Origin: Epilinea sp044228875
GTDB lineage: Bacteria; Chloroflexota; Anaerolineae; Epilineales; Epilineaceae
Assembly: GCA_044228875.1 (NCBI GenBank)
Contig: JBGAUA010000043.1
Coordinates: 1-23,325 of the forward strand
Direction: 5' to 3'
DNA length: 23,325 nt
Below the pieces are notes generated by a model that had not been told where the DNA came from, ran no database searches, and was given only the letters and a program-made list of their open reading frames with translations. This document shows, piece by piece, positions 1 to 8,767 of the stretch (its first letter is position 1; each line of letters begins with the position of its first letter). The position numbers and the translations under genes were made by a program.

Positions 1-203
1 GGAAGCAGGACCCGATGGTCGAGCTCAAGGCCCGCGAGCTCGACATCAAGGAGCGCGAGAGCGACGCCCGCATCAAGCAGCTGATCGCCGACACGACCGA
101 ATGGCCCAGCGAGCGGCATGTGGGCGGGGCGATGGCCGCCGTCGCCCACACCGCCTACCACCTGGGCGAGATCCGGCAGGCCTTGTGCACCCTGCAAGCC
201 TGA
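1..203 (+). CDS. DinB-like (DUF664-type) protein, C-terminal fragment
   Basis: The reading frame is open from the left edge (first full codon at position 3) to a TGA at 201-203, so only the last 67 codons are seen and the start lies outside the window. The visible end is a helix with the pattern AHTAYHLGEIRQ. In DinB/YfiT-type four-helix bundles, an HxxxH pair followed by G-x-I-R lies on the last helix and supplies two of the three metal-binding histidines. Family members are often thiol-dependent metal-binding transferases of unknown substrate. The preceding charged helix fits the same fold. The assignment rests on this one motif; the rest of the protein cannot be judged. The next gene on the same strand starts about 80 bases downstream. 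Confidence 0.6.
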   Translation, partial: KQDPMVELKARELDIKERESDARIKQLIADTTEWPSERHVGGAMAAVAHTAYHLGEIRQALCTLQA

Positions 204-285
204 GGCTGTCCCTGACGATGCCGGGCAGCGGGCACGGTCCGCTGCTCCAGCCGCGCCGCGAACCCGCTATAGATGGAGCCAGCGC

Positions 286-1335
286 ATGAGCCTCTCGACA
301 CCCAGCGCCTGGGATCCGCGGCGCACCTGGGCCTTCGTGGTGGGCACCCTGGAATGGGCCCATCCCGAGAGCTTCTCCTCCTTCCCCAAGCTCAACCGCC
401 GTGACGCCGCCCTGGTGGACCTGCTGCGCGAGCGCGGCGTGCCCGCGTCGCAGATCGTCTACCTGCAGGACGAGAAAGCGACCACCGAGCGCATCCAGAG
501 CTGGCTGGAGAGCCACCTGGCGGCGGCCGGCGAGGGCGACCTGCTGCTCCTCTACTACTGCGGCCACGGCGCCAAGACGGAGGAGGGCGCGGTGTACTTC
601 GCCAGCTACGGCGCCGACGAGGTGGAGGATCCGGGCTGGACGGTGGCCAGCATCCCCGAGACCATCGAGCGCCATTTCCGGGGCTCGCGGGCGCTCCTCC
701 TGGCCGACTGCTGCCATTCGGGCAGCCTGGCGGACGCGGTCCGCCGCCGCCCGCGGCGCGTGGCCTACGCCTGCCTGGCCTCCTCCCTGGCCAGCGAGCT
801 GTCCACGGGCAACTGGACCTTCACCGAATCCCTGCTGGCCGGCCTGGCCGGCCCGGCCTGGGGGGTTGGCGACGACGACGCCCGCATCACCCTGGAGGAG
901 CTGGCGGCCGAGATCGAGGAGACCCTGGCGGCGGCCGAGGGCCAGCTGTCCACCTTCGCCGTCCACGGCGCCTTCGACCCCCGCCTGGTCCTGGCCCCCG
1001 CCAGGCCGCGCCCCGACCGGCGCGTCGGCCGCTCGGTGGAGGCCCGTTCGGACGGGGAGTGGTACCCGGCCAAGGTCATCGACGCCCAGGACGGGCAGCT
1101 GCTGGTGCATTACCACGGCTACGAGGCCAGCGACGACGAGTGGCTGCTCCCGGAGGCCATCCGCGACCCCCAGCCGGAGGTCTACGCCCGTGGCTCGGCG
1201 GTGGAGGTGCAGTGGAAGGGGCGCTGGTTCCCGGCCACGGTGCTGGCCGAGCGCCTGGGGGTCCACCACATCCGCTACGACGGCTTCGGCCCCGAATGGG
1301 ACGAGTGGGTGGCCAAGGAGCGGATCAGGGGCTGA
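286..1335 (+). CDS. Metacaspase-type (C14) protease fused to two Tudor-knot/agenet-like domains
   Basis: The protein is 349 residues. The ATG at 286 is preceded by GGAG at 275-278 (7-base gap) and a TATAGA box at 268-273. Residues about 14-235 form a caspase-fold domain. The catalytic His is His94 in YYCGHGA, and the catalytic Cys is Cys143 in LLLADCCHSG, matching the family pattern DxCHSG. Both dyad residues are intact, so an active cysteine protease is expected; metacaspases usually cleave after Arg or Lys. Residues about 248-292 and 303-349 are two copies of a small beta-barrel, each with EW-Y-P-A or RWFPA followed by HY-G or RYDGF and then DEW. This is the Tudor-knot/agenet pattern known mainly from eukaryotic chromatin proteins. 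No signal peptide is seen, so it is probably cytoplasmic. It is convergent with the surface-protein gene that follows. The protease call is firm; the name of the C-terminal modules is slightly less so. Confidence 0.88.
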   Translation: MSLSTPSAWDPRRTWAFVVGTLEWAHPESFSSFPKLNRRDAALVDLLRERGVPASQIVYLQDEKATTERIQSWLESHLAAAGEGDLLLLYYCGHGAKTEEGAVYFASYGADEVEDPGWTVASIPETIERHFRGSRALLLADCCHSGSLADAVRRRPRRVAYACLASSLASELSTGNWTFTESLLAGLAGPAWGVGDDDARITLEELAAEIEETLAAAEGQLSTFAVHGAFDPRLVLAPARPRPDRRVGRSVEARSDGEWYPAKVIDAQDGQLLVHYHGYEASDDEWLLPEAIRDPQPEVYARGSAVEVQWKGRWFPATVLAERLGVHHIRYDGFGPEWDEWVAKERIRG

Positions 1336-1358
1336 ACGGTCGCCGGCGCGCTGGCACA

Positions 1359-1383
1359 GGGTCGGCGCCACCGGCGCCAACCC
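1359..1383. terminator. Hairpin between two convergent genes
   Basis: An imperfect palindrome lies between the metacaspase stop (1335) and the stop of the minus-strand gene (1383-1385). GGGT at 1359-1362 pairs with ACCC at 1380-1383. GGCGCC at 1364-1369 pairs with GGCGCC at 1373-1378. There is one C/A mismatch and a 3-base loop. No clear T-run follows on either strand, so this is a probable bidirectional terminator rather than a textbook one. Confidence 0.45.
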
Positions 1384-4300
1384 TATCGACACAACAAGGT
1401 GCTGGCCACCTGCCGGTACACCGCTTCCAGGTCCGCCGCCCCCGGGGCCACACGAACGCGGCCGGCCGCGCCGGCGAGGCGCGTCAGGTAGGCTGCGTCG
1501 AGGTCGCCGCCCAGGCCGATGACCCAGGTGGCGATGGCGGCGGCGCGGGCCTGGGAGGCGGCGGCCACGGCGGCCTCCTCGTAGCCGGCGGTGGGTCGGC
1601 CGTCGGTCAACAGCACGATCGCCCGGTCGGCATCGCCCCGCGCGCGGCGGCCCGTGATCTCGGCGGTGGCGGCGGTCAGTCCCAGGTCGATCCGCGTGCC
1701 CGAGGCCAGGCTCAGGGCGGCCAGACCGGAACGGATGGCAGTTCGGCTGTTGGTCAGGGGCCGCAGCAGGCTCGCCGCCGCGTTGAAACCGATGACCGCC
1801 GCCCGGTCGCCGCCTTCGCGGAGGTTGAGCAGGTCGGCGAAGGCGCCGGCCGCGCTCTGGGCCGCGGCCAGCTTCGCGCCGCTCATGGACAGCGAGCTGT
1901 CGATGACCAGGGCGACGTCGACCGGCCGCCTGGACTGGGTGCAGCTGTCGCGGCGGAGCAAAGGCAGGTAGAGTCGCCGTGGCATGACGCCGGTCGGCCC
2001 CGACGAGGCGGTCGGGGAGGCGGTCCGGGAGGATTCCCTGGTGACGGTGGGCGAACCGGTCAGCGTCACGGTCACCGAAGGCCCGGGAGACGGTGTCAGC
2101 GTCGGCGGCAGCGGCGTCGGCTCGACCGTCGGCGTCTCGGGGCCGATGACCTCGACCACGGGCACCGGGTAGATGCTCTGGCCGCTCTGGTCCAGGCCGT
2201 CCACATAGTCCGCGAAGGCCTCCACGTTGGTCGGCCAACGGCCGGCCTGCAGCGGCTCGAGGCGGTACAGGAGCTCCGGTGGCCCGGTGAGCGGGATCGC
2301 GTCGAAGGTCCAGCGCAGGAGCGCCTCCGGCCGGCCGCCCTCGGGCAGGATCTCGGCCGGAGGACGCACGCTGCCGGGCAGCAGGCGCATGTTGGCCGGA
2401 ATGCGGTCGGTGATCACCAGGCGCTGCATGAGCAGCCGCGCCGAGAGCTCTCGCCCCTCGGCCGCCAGGACGCCCACCAGTTCGGCCGGCGTGCCGGCGG
2501 GGCGGTAGCCGTCCGCGGGCCAGGCCAGGGCGGCCAGGAGCGCTTCGTCGGGCGGATGCCCCGCGCCGAAGCTGTCCATGCCGACACCCGTCGTGAGCAC
2601 CCGAACGCCGGCCTCGCGCAGCTGCCAGCCCTCCCAGAGCGCATGCTCGCGGTCCGTCACCGGCACCGTGACCGAGGGCAGGTCTCGCAGCCAGCGATCC
2701 ATCTCCCAAGGTTCGAAGGGCGGGTCGAAGGTATCCGGATCCTGACTCAAGGTCGCCAGGATGTGCAGGCTATCGGGGCGGCTGGGCGAGATCAGGATCA
2801 TGGCCTTGCCCGCGTCAGCCCTTCCGGCAGGCCCGAAAAGCGCCTCCCGCCCCGCGCGCAGGCCATCGGAGATCCGGCCCTCGCCCAGGCAGCCGTTGGG
2901 GAAGAGGAAGCTGCGCATGTAGCCCAGTTTCTTGAAGTTCAGGTCCAGGCAGAGCTGGAGGGGCAGGCAGTCCGTGCGAAAGGTGCGCGCCACCTCCAGC
3001 AGTCGGGCGCGGTCGGCCGTCAGGGGTAGGAGCAGGCGCGCATCGCCCTGGTCCTCCTTGAAGCTGACGATGGCCATCCTGTCCTGGGGAAGGACCATCG
3101 CATCGATCAGGGCCACCAAGGCTTCCCGCGTGCGGGCCAGGCGCTCGCCGGACATCTGGCAGCTGTTGTCCACCACCACCACCAAGTCCAGGGCCGCATG
3201 CCGCGAGCCGCAATCGCCATCCAGGCGCAGCCGGACCTCGGTCGTCTCGCCCAATAGCAGCCGCACCGGACTGGCCACCTTCTGCGGCAAGAAGCGACAG
3301 GGTCCGATGGCCGGCGTCGCCGTCGGCGGCGGCGTGACCGCGGCCGCCGCGGTGCCGAAGACCAGCACCCGGTCATGGTCGCCGTCCGTGACCATCACCC
3401 GACCATCCGGCGCCACCGCCAGGTCGCGGTAACGCCCGGGTCCGGCATGGTCCGCCACGCGCCAGGCGGCCACGGGCAGGGCCCGCGGCGGGAGGGTCGG
3501 CCGGGCCGTGCCCGTCGGCCGCGACAGCGTGCGCGTAGGGCGGGGCGAGGGGCCGGGCGTGGTCGGACGGGTGGCCGTCGCCGTCGGCTCCGGCCCCTCC
3601 TCCGGCACATACTTGAGCACCCAGCCATCACCCGTCAGAACAAAGATGGGGCCATCGCCCTGGACGGACAGGGACTCGGTTCGCCCCTCTGCCGGGCCGA
3701 CGAGGCGCATCTCACCACGGTCGTGCCCGAAACCGTCGAAGACCCGCAGCGCACCCTCACGGGCCAGGACCCAGAGCTGGCCCAGGGCATCGTAGTCCAG
3801 GTCGATGAAGCTGCGAAAGGCCGACGTGGCCCCGTCGAGCTGCGGCCCGCCCACCAGCACCCCGCGCTCCGTGCGAACCATCACCCGTCGCTTGCCGCTG
3901 TCGAGGGTGGCTATCGCGCCGCCGTCGCCCACGGCAATGTGCCACCAGCCGTCGTCGGGGATGCAGGGCCCTTCCGGACGCCCGGGCCAGGGAACGGGCT
4001 CGGCCCGCCGGCATTCGTTGGTGCGCTCGCGGCGGATGAGCTGGACGCGGTCCAGGATGTCCACCGACGGCTTGCGGCAGGTGACGGGGGGAAAGCCGGT
4101 CATGGTGTTGCCCAACAGGCAGGGCACGCTGAATCGCTGGACCTGGTTGCCCGTGATCACGGTGGCGACGCCGGCCGCGTAGTCCAGGTCCAGCCCGCGC
4201 CTGGCCTGCATGACATGCAGCCCGTCCTGGAAGCGACCGTCGCCCAACCAGGGCCGCAGCCAGCCGGCACTGTCCAAGCCGACTCCGGGAAGGCTGGGGC

Positions 4301-5490
4301 TGCCGGCGGCGATCCGGTTGGGATCCGTGGCATGGCGGTACTCGGTAGACCACCACCCGATCCAGCCAGCGCAGCGCGGGGGCATAGGTCGTGAACAGCC
4401 CCACGTCCGGGCGCAGGTCAAGGCGCTGGAAGCCCTCGTGGTTCTCTCGCTCCTCCACCAGGATGGCGCAGCCGCCGCTCAGCCCACAGCCGCGGTCGGC
4501 ACAGGCGGGCGACATGCGCTCGCCCAGCGCTCGCCAGCGCTCGGCCGAACCCAGGTCCGCCGCCACCCCGCTGCCGGGGCGATCCGCACCGGGGGCCCCG
4601 CGCCGGAATCGAAGGAGGCCGCGGGCCACGGTCACGAAGACATCGCCGTTGACATCCTGGCCCACGTCCAGCGGCGCGCCGCCCTGTCCCGCGCTGTTGT
4701 CCAGGCGCAAGGTTCCGACGAGCGCCCCGGACGGGCCTTCTGAGGCATCGGCGTCGAGCCAGACCAGGCGCTGCGCCCCGGAATCGGCCACGGCCAGGTC
4801 CCCGTCCGCATTGACGGCGAGACCCAGGGGCAGAAGCAGCGTGCCGCCCGCGTCCCAGTCCGCCAGCCAGACGCCGTCCGCGTTGAAGACGCGCACCCGC
4901 CGGCCCGCGGCGTCGCTGACGTAGACCCGGGCATCGGGCTCCACGGCGCCGCCCGGACCCAGCGCCGGCCCGATGGCGATGCCCCGCGGCAGGCCGACAT
5001 CCGGCCAGATCGCGAGCGAGGCGCCGGCGGGGCTCAGCACCTGAACCCGCCGGTTGCCGGTATCGGCAACGTAGATCCGCTCGCCCCCGCCGCTGACCGC
5101 GACGTCTTGGGGCGCCTCGAACTCACCGGGCCCACGTCCGCGGCGGCCCAGATGCTGCGCCGGCTGACCGGGCTGCAGGCCCGGCCCCGCGCCACGCGAG
5201 CTGGCGCGCGTGAGGCGGTGGTTGCCGGTCTCGGCCACCACGACCACCCCATTGCGATCGACGGCGATGCCCGCGGGGTGGAAGAGGTAGGGGCCGGTGG
5301 GAATGGCGGTGTCCCAGGTGTCGACCAGACTGTAGGCTTCCGGCAGGGGTGTGGGCGACGCGGCGGCAAGGGGCAGCGAGGCGCGCGGCATCCGGCCGAC
5401 GGCATCGGTCGGCCACAGGGCGGCGCGGGTCAACAGCGTCAGCGCGGCCGTCAGCGCCAGCGCGGCCAGCAGGCGCGAGATCATCTGCAT
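1383..5490 (-). CDS. Large exported NHL-repeat / double VWA surface protein, frameshifted near 4344
   Basis: Two overlapping frames together encode one protein of about 1,370 residues. The first (5490 to about 4345) begins MQMISRLLAALALTAALT, a signal peptide, and then has about four NHL repeats with motifs such as VVAETGNHRL, IYVADTGNRRV and VYVSDAAGRRV. It reads sensibly to ...WLDRVVVY; beyond that point it becomes Arg/Pro-rich nonsense. The second frame becomes sensible at EYRHATDPNR, one base later, so one extra base near 4344-4345 breaks the gene. The rest holds more propeller-like repeats, PT-rich linkers, and a VWA domain with a degenerate metal site (DNSCQ instead of DxSxS). A DUF11-like beta module, another PT linker, the motif RLYLPLLRR and a second VWA domain (1386-1949) follow. 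The second VWA domain has intact DSSLS, SGT and LLTDGR. No Shine-Dalgarno is evident, and a TTG at 5496 is an alternative start. The likely role is surface adhesion or scaffolding. The frameshift may be a sequencing error or true decay. Confidence 0.8.
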
Positions 5491-5544
5491 CTGCAAGAGA
5501 TGACGGCGGAAAAGGGGCGCCGATACGGTCGATTGACGAAGTGG
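5405..5544 (-). repeat. Leader/promoter repeat, copy 1
   Basis: This 140-base stretch covers the start, signal peptide codons and upstream region of the NHL/VWA gene. It aligns without gaps to 11811-11950 at a constant offset of 6406 bases. I count about 14 mismatches by eye, or roughly 90 % identity. The match is best over the signal-peptide codons and weaker in the non-coding upstream part. Confidence 0.85.
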
Positions 5545-5614
5545 GAGGCGGACAGGACACGGAGCGGGCGGCGCCTTGGATCAAGGCAACAGGGGTGACG
5601 GGCTTTGTCCGAGG

Positions 5615-5643
5615 TTGTGGCTGTGGCCCTCCAGTGCTACGGT
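5615..5643 (+). promoter_or_regulatory. Possible promoter of the APH(6)-type kinase gene
   Basis: TTGTGG (5615-5620) and TACGGT (5638-5643) are separated by 17 bases, with a TG two bases before the second box, as in an extended -10 element. The gene's ATG at 5681 lies 38 bases downstream and has its own ribosome binding site. The matches to consensus are partial, so this is tentative. Confidence 0.25.
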
Positions 5644-5680
5644 GCATCATCTTGACTCATGCGCAGTGGAGTTGACCCTT

Positions 5681-6628
5681 ATGCCATCCCCCATGCCGCG
5701 CATCCCGCTGCAACCCTTCACCCAGGCCCGCGTCGCCTCGCTCGGGGACGCCGGCGCGCAGTGGGTGGCAAGACTGCCCGACATCCTCTCGGATCTCGCC
5801 GCGCGCTGGTCGATCACCATCGGCGACCCGCTCCCCGGCGGAAGCGCTTCCTATGTCGCCCTCGCCGCCACCGCCGATGGGCAGGAGGCGGTGGTCAAGG
5901 TCGCCATCGCCCGGGAAGGCCTCGACGACCAGGTCCGGACGATCGAGGCCGCCCGGGGGCACGGGTATGTCGTTCTCTTGGCCCATGACCTCGATCGGCA
6001 TGCCCTGCTCATGGAGCGTCTGGGGCCATCGCTGGACCATGCCGGGATGCCGCCGGAGGAGCAGATCGAAGCCCTCGTGGCCACGCTCCGCCTCGCGTGG
6101 GAGACGCCACCTTCGGCCGGCACGACCGTTCGCCCAGGCGCTGACAAGGCCAGCCAGCTGCACCGGCTCATCAGCGACCTTTGGGAGCGGCTGGGCCATC
6201 CGTGCCCGGAGAACATCGTCGCGCAAGCCTTGGCATTCGCCGAGCGACGCGCGGCCGCGTTTGACCTGGGCCGCTACGTGGTCGTGCACGGCGACCCCCA
6301 TCCGGGGAACGCGCTCCGGGTCCTCAACCCCCGCGCCGGCGCCGAATCTGGCTTCTGCTTCGTCGACCCGGACGGCTTCCTGTGCGATCGGGCGTACGAC
6401 CTCGGCGTGGTGCTTCGCGACTGGAGTGAGCAGCTACGCGGTGAAGGAGCGCGGGAGGTCGCTGAAGGCTATTGCCGGCTGCTCGCTCGCCTGTCTGATG
6501 TCGACGAGCAGAGCATCTGGGAGTGGGGATACACCGAGCGGGTGTCGACGGGTTTGTACGCGATGGCGTTCGGGACGCGCGTGTTCGGGCAAGGATTGCT
6601 GGATTCGGCGGGGCGGCTCATCGACTGA
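5681..6628 (+). CDS. APH(6)/hydroxyurea-type aminoglycoside phosphotransferase-like kinase
   Basis: The protein is 315 residues. The ATG at 5681 has GGAG at 5668-5671. It has a protein-kinase-like fold: Lys73 in AVVKVA is the probable ATP-binding lysine. The catalytic loop is VVHGDPHPGN, with Asp205 as the presumed base and Asn210 as a metal ligand. FCFVDPDGF carries Asp229 at the DFG-equivalent position. The order HGD-x-H-x-x-N then VDPDG, followed by a helical C-terminus with YDLGVVLRDW, fits the streptomycin 6-kinase/StrB family, whose members phosphorylate streptomycin and related aminoglycosides. Distant chromosomal relatives may act on other sugars or alcohols, so resistance is not proven. 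It is transcribed divergently from the NHL/VWA gene, and the low-GC island begins just after its stop codon. Confidence 0.82.
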   Translation: MPSPMPRIPLQPFTQARVASLGDAGAQWVARLPDILSDLAARWSITIGDPLPGGSASYVALAATADGQEAVVKVAIAREGLDDQVRTIEAARGHGYVVLLAHDLDRHALLMERLGPSLDHAGMPPEEQIEALVATLRLAWETPPSAGTTVRPGADKASQLHRLISDLWERLGHPCPENIVAQALAFAERRAAAFDLGRYVVVHGDPHPGNALRVLNPRAGAESGFCFVDPDGFLCDRAYDLGVVLRDWSEQLRGEGAREVAEGYCRLLARLSDVDEQSIWEWGYTERVSTGLYAMAFGTRVFGQGLLDSAGRLID

Positions 6629-6812
6629 CCCAAGCCGCAATCCGTCCACCAACTCGGGGCAAGATCATTATCCTCTTCTTATTGTCACTTTTTCTCTAAC
6701 TTCGGTATCCATTCTTCTTTGATCTTACAGTCATTGGTCTACCCGGGATTATTGAGAGGATACGGCCGACGCCTTCATCCACTAGCAGACTATTACATCC
6801 GGCCACGAAAGG

Positions 6813-7907
6813 TTAGTACGATACTTGTGGCAAGTATATAAGCTTTCCACTATAAGGAATTCGTTCTAATAGCGTGCCATCGTCCCCGACAGCCCACCCC
6901 CGCCCGTTCTTCAGCATTGCAAGTGCTCGTAGTGTAACGTCCACTCCACTCTCTTCAACTGACCAGTCTTTGCCATCGAAATGTATTATGATTCCGTTGC
7001 TACCAACGGCCCAGGCTGCTTTAGAATCGACGACATCTACTGCCCACAATCCTTGATGAACGGGGCTTTCAACCCATATCCAAGAGTCGTTGTTGTTGCG
7101 CCGTATGGCAGCACCAATATAGCCACCCACGCCCCAGCCAACATCTTTTTCAACATCAATAGACGTGAGTGGTGCTCCAGATGAGTCTGGTAATGCCACC
7201 CACTTGCCCTCTTCCATATACAACATCCTGTTGCTACACCGTCCAGTATGATCGCATTGCCCTGCGGCGATCCAACCTTTCATGGCTCCATCATCTTGAT
7301 AAACTGAAATAGAATTCAGTGTGTCTGTAATAAGACGCGTCTCTTCAATCCACTTGTTGTTCTCAAAGCGCAGAATGGCTCCATTGCTACCAACGGCCCA
7401 AGCCGGCCCGTCGACTCTATCAGTGATGTCTCGAATGAGTGCCCCGACCAACGTAGGTGTATCATGAAATTCCCCACCCTCGATCCGCATAATTGTGCCC
7501 CAGTCTCCAAAGACCCAACCAGTCTCACTGTTTGCACCTGTCTCCACTCCATAGAAATCGCCTGCCATTTTCGATTTTATGAGCTTCCATTGATTTTCTC
7601 TTAGGACTAGCGCAGAACCCTCATCACCAACAGCAAAGACATCACTTCCTATATAAGCTACACCGCGCAGGACTTTGTCAGTGGGGGCAGACCATTTCCG
7701 CCATTCATACGTGTCAACGGCACCCCCCGCCGAGCGGTTCTGTGCAACTCCTCTTCCTACTAACGAGCTAAGCATGATGAACAGGCCTGCTATTACTCGC
7801 CAAATGCCCCCTGTGGATTGCCTATGATTGTGGGGCGCTTTGCATCCGCCCTTTAAAAGAGCATCTCGTCCATAATATTCGGTGTCTCTCTGTGTCTGCA
7901 TCGGCAT
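6813..7907 (-). CDS. Exported YCF48/BNR-like beta-propeller protein
   Basis: The protein is 364 residues. A hydrophobic segment at about 35-52 followed by GVAQ looks like a signal peptide with an unusually long N-terminal region, so the true start could lie further in; no better start codon was seen. AGGA at 7917-7920 lies 9 bases before the ATG. Residues about 75-350 consist of six or seven repeats of 45-50 residues with the motif AWAVGSNG-x-I-x-x-F followed by a W, for example DVFAVGDEGSAL, WVFGDWGTIM and GRGWAVGDDGTLL. This matches propellers of the Ycf48/sortilin/BNR type. The protein ends in KLIYLPQVSY, a variant of the YLP motif in its neighbours but without a PT-rich linker. Codons and base composition are far richer in A/T than the surrounding genes, suggesting later acquisition. 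The partner or ligand is unknown. Confidence 0.75.
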   Translation of the reverse strand: MPMQTQRDTEYYGRDALLKGGCKAPHNHRQSTGGIWRVIAGLFIMLSSLVGRGVAQNRSAGGAVDTYEWRKWSAPTDKVLRGVAYIGSDVFAVGDEGSALVLRENQWKLIKSKMAGDFYGVETGANSETGWVFGDWGTIMRIEGGEFHDTPTLVGALIRDITDRVDGPAWAVGSNGAILRFENNKWIEETRLITDTLNSISVYQDDGAMKGWIAAGQCDHTGRCSNRMLYMEEGKWVALPDSSGAPLTSIDVEKDVGWGVGGYIGAAIRRNNNDSWIWVESPVHQGLWAVDVVDSKAAWAVGSNGIIIHFDGKDWSVEESGVDVTLRALAMLKNGRGWAVGDDGTLLERIPYSGKLIYLPQVSY

Positions 7908-7927
7908 GATTCCTTATCCTAAGAATA

Positions 7928-7972
7928 GGACAGTCGTGCTACCCAAGCAAACGCTGGGTAGCACGACTGTCC
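7928..7972. repeat. Perfect 18-bp inverted repeat with 9-base loop
   Basis: Arms 7928-7945 and 7955-7972 are exact reverse complements (one arm begins GGACAGTCGTGC). They sit between the stop of the Ig-like fragment (8036) and the start of the propeller gene (7907), both on the minus strand. Read on that strand, the hairpin is followed by TATTCTT, so it may end upstream transcription. It could also be the trace of a small mobile element. Confidence 0.8.
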
Positions 7973-8035
7973 ACTGCCGTCGCCCTGAACGAAACTGCCC
8001 CACGTTTCTCACTCGTTCACGGGGCCAGTCTTCCC

Positions 8036-8284
8036 CTAATGCCGAGTGATCGTAACAAAGTCGCTTGAGATCGCTCCGGCGGTGTCTGTTGCTCGCAGTT
8101 CCACGATATGAACACCTGGCGTGAAAGGCAACATCGGAGCCACGCTCCCTGGAAAAGTGAGAACGGGCCCATAGCCGAGGAATCCACTCACAGTGCTGTA
8201 CCAAGCCAGTCGATTGCCGCCCAGAGCCCCATCCTCTGGATCACGCGCCGCCCCAATCAGAGGCACCCTAAGAGGTAGACACAT
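8036..8284 (-). CDS. Short Ig/PKD-like domain protein, possibly a gene remnant
   Basis: This 82-codon frame has an ATG at 8284 preceded by a GAGGAAGGG-like ribosome site about 8 bases upstream. The product contains ARDPEDGALGGNRLAWYS and then GVHIVELRATDTAGA. This is the pattern of bacterial Ig/PKD/cadherin-like repeats, which carry A-x-DPEDG near the first strand and H-x-I-x-L-x-A-x-D near the last. Only about one domain is present and there is no signal peptide. A stop codon lies two codons upstream of the ATG, so it is not visibly joined to the preceding gene. It is most likely the leftover end of a longer surface protein in the low-GC island; a genuine single-domain protein is less likely. 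Confidence 0.45.
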   Translation of the reverse strand: MCLPLRVPLIGAARDPEDGALGGNRLAWYSTVSGFLGYGPVLTFPGSVAPMLPFTPGVHIVELRATDTAGAISSDFVTITRH

Positions 8285-8305
8285 CTCTCATTCCCTTCCT
8301 CATGT

Positions 8306-8728
8306 CTAGAGCCGTGGAGGATTGCCGATCGGCTCCCGGGGAGGATAGCGCTTGATCGTCCCAGCAAGCCACCATATCGCGTTGCGGGACTCGAAGGAGC
8401 GTGGCGGAATCCACACCTTACCCGGTTCCAGACCCAGGCGGTGGCAGAACACTCGCAGCATTCTCGTCTCGTCGGCGTGTCCGGCGAGCGGCGTGTCGGG
8501 TACCAGGCACAGGCTGATCTTCGGCGTCACGCCCCGCCAGACGTCGCTACGGAAAGCCCTCGCCCCCAGTTGGAGTAGGCTGAGCCCTCCCTCGCCGTGC
8601 GCGTCGATGGACCTTCGGCCCAAAGCGAGCTCAAGGCAGGTCCCCACGGAGAGGAGGATGAGCTGTGCCATCGCGATGCCGAGGAGAATCCGCGCGACGC
8701 GCCCTACCACTACCCTGGAAACGCCCAT
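8306..8728 (-). CDS. Small membrane-anchored protein of unknown function
   Basis: The protein is 140 residues. A hydrophobic helix at about residues 10-36 (ILLGIAMAQLILLSVG) near the N-terminus would anchor or export it. The rest is soluble and includes CLVPDTPLAGH and KVWIPPRSFESRNAIWWL. I do not recognise the family. No strong Shine-Dalgarno is seen before the ATG at 8728. The gene starts 40 bases after the stop of the large Ig-repeat gene on the same strand, so co-transcription is plausible. Base composition lies between that of the GC-rich neighbours and the low-GC island. The sustained codon pattern and clear membrane segment favour a real gene. Confidence 0.55.
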   Translation of the reverse strand: MGVSRVVVGRVARILLGIAMAQLILLSVGTCLELALGRRSIDAHGEGGLSLLQLGARAFRSDVWRGVTPKISLCLVPDTPLAGHADETRMLRVFCHRLGLEPGKVWIPPRSFESRNAIWWLAGTIKRYPPREPIGNPPRL

Positions 8729-8767
8729 GGCATAAGGGTAGTCACGGGATCGCCGACCGAGATATGC

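Noticed and set aside
73..2709. An 878-codon open frame on the minus strand overlapping the metacaspase and the VWA gene
   Set aside because: It is Arg/Gly/Ala/Pro-rich with no domain sense and crosses two convincing genes; high GC makes long antisense frames common.
1059..3029. A 656-codon plus-strand open frame
   Set aside because: It lies over the VWA coding strand in another frame, has low-complexity Gly/Arg content and no ribosome site; it is a shadow.
4335..4355. Programmed ribosomal frameshifting as the explanation for the split NHL/VWA gene
   Set aside because: No slippery heptamer or evident downstream stem was found at the junction; an indel is simpler.
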